Made by a program: the position numbers and the translations under genes. The notes beneath the pieces were generated by a model that was not told the origin of the DNA, made no database searches, and saw only the letters and a list, made by a program, of their open reading frames with translations. A stretch of DNA of 64,000 bases from Carideicomes alvinocaridis. Its GTDB lineage: Bacteria > Pseudomonadota > Alphaproteobacteria > Rhodobacterales > Rhodobacteraceae. The stretch lies in assembly GCA_005473895.2 (NCBI GenBank), contig SRJI02000010.1:61288-125287 (forward strand), given 5' to 3'. This document shows positions 59,985-64,000 of the stretch, piece by piece (the stretch's first letter is position 1; every line of letters starts with the position of its first letter).

Positions 59985-60992
59985 GTGGCTGAAAAATATA
60001 AAAAGCAAGACATATCAAGAGCTTCGCGCCTGTCCGTTGCGCCGATGATGGACTGGACCGACCGCCATTGTCGCTACCTTCACCGGCGGCTGTCCCGGCA
60101 CACGCTGCTCTATACCGAGATGGTCACCGCCCCGGCGCTGGTGCGGGGCGGCGCGCTGCATCTGCTCGATTTCCACCCCGACGAACACCCGGTCGCGCTC
60201 CAGCTCGGGGGCTCGGACCCGGCGGAACTGGCAGAGGCGGCGCGGCTCGGCGCAGAGGCCGGCTATGACGAGATCAATCTCAATGTCGGCTGCCCCTCCG
60301 ACCGGGTCCAGTCCGGGACCTTCGGCGCGGTGCTGATGAAAAGCCCCGATTTGGTCGCCGAGTGCGTCACCGCCATGCGCGAGGCGGTGGCGGTGGAGGT
60401 CACCGTGAAATGCCGGATCGGCGTCGATGACCAGAAGGCCGAGGAGGTCCTGCCCGATTTCCTGGCCCGGATGGAGGCGGCGGGGATCGGCCGGGTCACG
60501 ATTCATGCCCGCAAGGCCTGGCTGCAGGGGCTGTCGCCCAAGGAGAACCGGGACATCCCGCCGCTCGACTACGATCTCGTGCACCGCATGAAGCGCGACT
60601 TCCCGGCGCTGCATCTCAGCATCAATGGCGGGATCGACAGCCTCGCCGAGGCTGAGGCGCACCTCGCGGCGGGCATGGACGGCGTGATGATCGGCCGCGC
60701 GGCCTATCACCAGCCGGCGCAGATCCTGGCCGAGGCGGATCGCCGGATCCACGGCCGAGGCGAGGACCGGACGGCCGAGCAGGCGGTCCAAGACATGCTG
60801 CCCTATATCGAGGCGCATCTCGCCTCCGGCGGGAAGCTGCACCAGGTGACGCGGCACATGCTGGGCCTCTTCGCCGGCCGCCCCGGCGCCCGGGCCTGGC
60901 GGCGCTGCCTGTCGGAAGGCGCGCATCGCAAGGATGCCGGGCCGGAACTGGTGGAGCGCGCCCTGGGCGAAGTCGTGGGCGAGGCGGCCTAG
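59985..60992 (+). CDS. dusA: tRNA-dihydrouridine synthase A
   Basis: FMN enzyme that reduces uridines in the tRNA D-loop, 335 aa. Motifs: SVAPMMDWTDRHCRYLHR, the active-site NLNVGCPSDRVQSG with its Cys, TVKCRIGVDD, IHARKAWLQGL and GGIDSLAEAEAHL. The first 12 residues (MAEKYKKQDISR) and the GTG start at 59985 come from the ICE end. The gene is intact, with its N-terminus rewritten by integration. AGGTG lies about 10 bases before the GTG. An internal ATG at 60045 would remove conserved residues. Confidence 0.93.
   Translation: MAEKYKKQDISRASRLSVAPMMDWTDRHCRYLHRRLSRHTLLYTEMVTAPALVRGGALHLLDFHPDEHPVALQLGGSDPAELAEAARLGAEAGYDEINLNVGCPSDRVQSGTFGAVLMKSPDLVAECVTAMREAVAVEVTVKCRIGVDDQKAEEVLPDFLARMEAAGIGRVTIHARKAWLQGLSPKENRDIPPLDYDLVHRMKRDFPALHLSINGGIDSLAEAEAHLAAGMDGVMIGRAAYHQPAQILAEADRRIHGRGEDRTAEQAVQDMLPYIEAHLASGGKLHQVTRHMLGLFAGRPGARAWRRCLSEGAHRKDAGPELVERALGEVVGEAA
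60020..60063. other. Probable right attachment site (attR) in dusA
   Basis: The conserved start of DusA (RLSVAPMMDWTDRHCR) resumes here after element-like DNA. Known dusA-specific elements recombine in the codons for APMMDWTD. GCGCCGATGATGGACTGG (60040-60057) is the likely core. The matching attL copy should lie left of this window, so the exact core cannot be fixed. Confidence 0.6.
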
Positions 60993-61108
60993 ACCGGGTC
61001 CTGCCGGCCTGGTCAGCCCCGGCCGCGCGGTGTTCCGGGCCGCATCGTCAATCCCCGGCCCCTTCTGTATGAACAGCCCCGACCGAGTCGCGAAGGGAAG
61101 GGAACGGG

Positions 61109-61933
61109 ATGCCGGATACGGTGCTTCTGGTGGAGATGGGCGTGCTGCTGGCGGGAATCGGCGCGCTGGCCGGGGTGCTGGCCGGGTTGCTGGGCGTGGG
61201 GGGCGGCATCGTGCTGGTGCCCGCCTTCTTCTACGCCTTCCAGACGCTCGGCTATGGCGGCCCGCAGCTCATGCAATTGTGTCTCGCCACCTCGCTGGCG
61301 ACGATCATCGTGACCTCCCTGCGTTCGGTCCTGAGCCATAACCGCAAGGGCGCGGTGGACTGGTCGATCCTCCGGGGCTGGGCGCCGGGCATCGTCGTGG
61401 GCGCGGTGCTGGGCGTGCTGGTGGCGGCCTCGCTGCGCTCGGTGGTGCTGCAGGGGATCTTCGGCGTGCTGGGGCTGTTGATCGGCCTGTGGCTCGCCTT
61501 CGGCAAGGCGGAATGGCAGATCGGCCCGCGCATGCCGGGGGGCGTCACGCGGGCGATCCTGTCGCCGCTCCTGGGCTTCCTGTCGGTGCTGATGGGGATC
61601 GGCGGCGGCTCTTTCGGGGTGCCGGTGATGACGCTCTACAACACGCCCATCCATCGCGCCGTGGCGACGGCGGCCGGGTTCGGGATGACCATTGCGGTGC
61701 CGTCGGTGGTGGGCTTTCTCTTCCTTCAGATCGATCCGGCCAACCGCCCGCCCTTTACCCTCGGGGCGGTGAACGGGCCGGCCTTCCTGATCGTGATCTG
61801 CATGACCCTGATCACCGCGCCCATCGGCGTGCGGATCGCCCATGCCATGGACCCCAAGCCCCTGCGCCGGTTCTTCGCGGCCTTCCTGGTCCTCGTGGCG
61901 CTCAACATGCTGCGAAAGTCCCTGGGGTACTGA
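61109..61933 (+). CDS. TauE/SafE (TSUP) family membrane transporter, 274 aa
   Basis: Seven to eight membrane helices and the family repeats GVLAGLLGVGGGIVLVPAFF (residues 22-41) and GFLSVLMGIGGGSFGVPVMT (near 155-174). TSUP proteins export or import sulfur-containing anions such as sulfite or sulfonates. AAGGGAAGGGAACGGG precedes the ATG. It is a chromosomal gene, very G+C-rich like its neighbours, and unrelated to the ICE. Confidence 0.88.
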   Translation: MPDTVLLVEMGVLLAGIGALAGVLAGLLGVGGGIVLVPAFFYAFQTLGYGGPQLMQLCLATSLATIIVTSLRSVLSHNRKGAVDWSILRGWAPGIVVGAVLGVLVAASLRSVVLQGIFGVLGLLIGLWLAFGKAEWQIGPRMPGGVTRAILSPLLGFLSVLMGIGGGSFGVPVMTLYNTPIHRAVATAAGFGMTIAVPSVVGFLFLQIDPANRPPFTLGAVNGPAFLIVICMTLITAPIGVRIAHAMDPKPLRRFFAAFLVLVALNMLRKSLGY

Positions 61934-62290
61934 GCCCGGCGCCTATCCAACCGGCCCGGCGGAGGTCCAGGGCCCCCGCCGGCCGCCGCCCCCAAGCCGG
62001 TACAGAGTCACAGCTGTATTGGAAGCGGCGGCGAGGGGCGCCGCTGACCGGCGGAGGTTCCAGGGACTCCCGCCCGGGGAGAAACGCCGCCGCCCGGCGC
62101 CCGCATCAGCCGTCTCGGAATCGGACCAACGCGCCGTCGCCCCCGCCAGAGCCCCTGACCCTCGCCGCCCCGCGCCGGCCAAGAGGCAATGGCGCGCGGC
62201 TCCCCCTTCATCTTGCCAGAAAAACTCCCGCCGGAGGCTCCCGTCTTCTCCGCCCGCGCGCCGCCGGGCAGGAGTGAGATACAGCCACCG
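61934..62290. other. Chromosomal intergenic region with Rhodobacteraceae-type element
   Basis: No gene seen; G+C-rich frames here have low-complexity Arg/Pro products. Reading the minus strand, 62238-62205 gives GCCTCCGGCGGGAGT followed by TTTTCTGGCAAGATGAAGG. This is a short element I recognise from many Rhodobacteraceae intergenic regions, often near 3' ends. It lies between convergent genes. Confidence 0.5.
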
Positions 62291-62521
62291 CTAGCGGTTC
62301 AGCCGGGCCGCCCGGCCGCCGCGCCGCTTCTTCAGCCGGGGCGCGCGGTCCGGGAGTTCCGCCATGATCGCGCGGCGCTCTTCGGGCGTCATGCGCGACC
62401 AGCGGGCGATCTCGTCCACGCTGCGCAGGCAGCCGGTGCAGATCCGCTCCTCCGGATGGACGACGCAGACCCGGATGCAGGGGCTCTCGATCTCGGACCG
62501 TTTCCAGACCTCGTCGCTCAT
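62291..62521 (-). CDS. DUF1289 family protein, 76 aa
   Basis: Short protein with ESPCIRVCVVHPEERICTGC, whose four cysteines are typical of DUF1289 and might bind a metal or Fe-S cluster, then RSVDEIARWSRMTPEERRAI. The start at 62521 has GAGG six bases upstream. The tail is Arg/Lys-rich. It follows ruvX by 8 bases and is probably co-transcribed. Confidence 0.85.
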   Translation of the reverse strand: MSDEVWKRSEIESPCIRVCVVHPEERICTGCLRSVDEIARWSRMTPEERRAIMAELPDRAPRLKKRRGGRAARLNR

Positions 62522-62529
62522 GGCGCGCC

Positions 62530-63006
62530 TCACTCCGCCCCGAGGTGGCGCAGCCGGTCCAGCGCCCCCTGCAGGATGAAGGAGGCGGCGACGTGGTCGA
62601 TCACCTCGGCCCGGCGGCGGCGCGACGTGTCGGCCTCCAGCAGGGCGCGCTTGGCGGCGACGGTCGACAGCCGTTCGTCCCAGAAGGCGATCTCCAGCTC
62701 CGGGCGCAGCCGGGCGAGGTTGCGGGCGAAGGCGCGGGTCGACTGGCAGCGCGGCCCCTCGGAGCCGTCCATGTTGCGGGGCAGGCCCAGCACCAGCGCG
62801 CCGATGGCGCGGGCATCGAGGATCGCCAGCAGCTTTTCCGCGTCGAGGCCGAATTTCTTGCGGCGGATCGTCTCCAGCGGGGTCGCGACCGAGCGCATCC
62901 CGTCCGACACCGCGACGCCGATGGTCTTTTCGCCCAGGTCGAGTCCGGCCAGGGCGCCGGCGCGGGGCAGGGCGGTGGCAAAGGATTCCGGCGTTTCGTG
63001 GATCAT
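62530..63006 (-). CDS. ruvX: Holliday junction resolvase-like protein RuvX (YqgF)
   Basis: RNase H-like fold of 158 aa: GLDLGEKTIGVAVSDG with the first Asp, VLGLPRNMDGSEGP, FWDERLST with the Glu, and IDHVAASFIL with the last Asp. Known roles are pre-16S rRNA processing and possibly Holliday junction resolution. The start at 63006 overlaps the ccmI stop (ATGA). Confidence 0.92.
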   Translation of the reverse strand: MIHETPESFATALPRAGALAGLDLGEKTIGVAVSDGMRSVATPLETIRRKKFGLDAEKLLAILDARAIGALVLGLPRNMDGSEGPRCQSTRAFARNLARLRPELEIAFWDERLSTVAAKRALLEADTSRRRRAEVIDHVAASFILQGALDRLRHLGAE

Positions 63007-64000
63007 TCCGTCAGCCCTGCCTGTTCCGCCTGGCTGGCCAGCCGGGCCAGCGCCGTCTCGTCCCCGGCAAAGACCTGCTTCGCCTCGTCCCAGATCTCCC
63101 GCGCGCGCTCCGTTTCGCCCAGCACGCCGAGGGCGCCGATCAGGCGGGCCCATTCCTCGGGCGTGCCGCCTTCGGAGCCGAGCCGCGCCGCCAGCCCCTC
63201 CACCATGCCGCGGATCATCTCCTGGCGGTCGGCATCGCTCATCTCCGCGGCGGCGTCGATATCCGCCTGGTCGGGGCCGCGCAGGTCGGTCTGTTCGGGC
63301 AGGGAGTAGCGGACGCCCGCGCGGTCCGCCATGCTCTCGATCCGGGCGCGCAGCGGGCCGGTCCAGGGATCGTCGGGCGCGCTGTCGTTCAGAAGCTGGC
63401 GCCAGATGCGGAAGCCCAGGTCGGGCCGGCCGATCTGGCCCATCATCACGCCGGAATAATAGCGCGCGATGCCGTTCTCGGGGTCGCGCTTGAGCGCCTG
63501 GCCAAGCGCTTGCTCCGCCTGCGGCGAGACATAGCCGCCCGTGGCCTGGATCATCATGTCGGCGAGGTCGGTGTAATCGGCGGCATCGGCCGCGTCGCCG
63601 CGGATCTCGATCACGCGGGCCTGGGCCTTGCGGGCGGCGACGAAATCGCCCCGTGCCGCCTCGTTCTCGGCCAGCAGGCGGTAACCGCGCAGGTCATCCG
63701 GGCGATCCTTCAGCGCCGTGCGCAGGCGGGTCATCAGCTCGGCGAATTGCGGATCCTGCGCCTGCTCGTCGGGGGCCGGCCGCCGCGCCTCCGCCTCCTC
63801 CTGGTCGGGGCGGGTGCGGCGCAGCTCTTCGGCCATGGCGATGCGGTCGGCCAGGGCCAGGTCGCCGTAACCCGGCGCGCCGATCCGGCCGTAAAGCGCC
63901 ATCGCCCCGCCGAGGATGGCAGCCAGGACCAGCCCCGCCACGACAAGGCTCAGGCCTCGGGGGGCCCGCGACGGCGCCGACTGGCGGCCGGCGGCGGCAT
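63003..64000 (-). CDS. ccmI: Cytochrome c biogenesis protein CcmI, 5' end beyond window
   Basis: The frame is open to the window edge; at least 331 residues are encoded. A membrane helix LSLVVAGLVLAAILGGAMAL precedes a periplasmic TPR region (ADLMMQATGGYVSPQAEQAL would be read as RDPENGIARYYSGVMMGQIG-type repeats). CcmI presents apocytochrome c to the haem-lyase complex. The N-terminal membrane domain lies outside the window. It is placed directly before ruvX, as in Rhodobacterales. Confidence 0.85.
   Translation of the reverse strand, partial: AAAGRQSAPSRAPRGLSLVVAGLVLAAILGGAMALYGRIGAPGYGDLALADRIAMAEELRRTRPDQEEAEARRPAPDEQAQDPQFAELMTRLRTALKDRPDDLRGYRLLAENEAARGDFVAARKAQARVIEIRGDAADAADYTDLADMMIQATGGYVSPQAEQALGQALKRDPENGIARYYSGVMMGQIGRPDLGFRIWRQLLNDSAPDDPWTGPLRARIESMADRAGVRYSLPEQTDLRGPDQADIDAAAEMSDADRQEMIRGMVEGLAARLGSEGGTPEEWARLIGALGVLGETERAREIWDEAKQVFAGDETALARLASQAEQAGLTE

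Noticed and set aside
61013..61843. A 276-codon antisense frame opposite the TauE/SafE gene
   Set aside because: Low-complexity His/Arg/Gln composition; a shadow of the transporter's codon pattern.
1..64000. CRISPR array, tRNA or rRNA genes
   Set aside because: No regularly spaced direct repeats of CRISPR type and no tRNA- or rRNA-like conserved sequence was seen. The tRNA link at the integration site is the tRNA-modifying gene dusA, not a tRNA gene.

Overview
The window is double-stranded bacterial DNA from an alphaproteobacterium, most likely a member of the Rhodobacteraceae. Evidence: the right-hand backbone genes dusA, a TauE/SafE-type transporter, DUF1289, ruvX and ccmI are packed as in that family, and the intergenic gap at 61.9-62.3 kb carries a short element I recognise from Rhodobacteraceae genomes. 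No rRNA, tRNA or CRISPR array was recognised.

Positions 1 to about 60.0 kb are the right-hand part of an integrative and conjugative element (ICE) inserted in the 5' end of dusA. A tyrosine recombinase gene (58.8-59.9 kb) sits next to the element-dusA junction, and the left end lies outside the window. The ICE core runs left to right. First come accessory genes typical of alphaproteobacterial ICEs: small unknown proteins, a 1439-residue methylase/Strawberry-notch helicase, a TOPRIM protein, a DUF2493 protein and two DUF736 proteins. Next is a regulatory block with an XRE regulator, a DUF2285-like protein, a frameshifted DUF6499/DUF2285 gene and a HTH protein. Then come a replication initiator with iteron-like repeats inside its gene, DUF2840, a TraF peptidase, a lytic transglycosylase, a candidate oriT, a relaxase, the TraG coupling protein and a CopG-like protein. 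The trbBCDEJ(K)LFGI mating-pair operon, DUF2274 and a LysR regulator follow. A manganese uptake cassette (mntH and divergent mntR with three MntR-type boxes) lies between the CopG gene and trbB.

From 33.7 to 58.7 kb is a cargo island for metals, the cell envelope and cytochrome-oxidase assembly. It holds a P1B-type metal ATPase, an L,D-transpeptidase, a small lipoprotein, a decayed IS3-family element and a possible decayed second ATPase. It also holds a zinc-finger protein, a CtaG/SCO pair and a four-gene operon: a CDF-transporter/SPFH fusion, hflC, hflK and a parvulin-type foldase. A two-component system and a second ctaG follow. Last is a long leftward gene train: SCO, dsbB, dsbA, PCuAC, SCO, M23 peptidase, DUF411, ZIP transporter, lspA, lnt and a 55-residue membrane protein. 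A ZntR/CadR-like MerR regulator is encoded divergently at its head.

Five copies of one 15-bp dyad (CTAYAS-N3-CTRKAG) occur in the cargo: before the ATPase gene, before the lipoprotein gene, before the decayed ATPase, before the SCO-dsb operon and in the merR promoter. Three of them sit in the 19-bp promoter spacer typical of MerR-controlled promoters. This suggests one metal sensor ties the island together. Metal export, periplasmic copper delivery, disulfide formation, lipoprotein maturation and membrane-protein quality control would then act as one mobile envelope and metal-homeostasis module. Positions 60.0-64.0 kb are chromosome.
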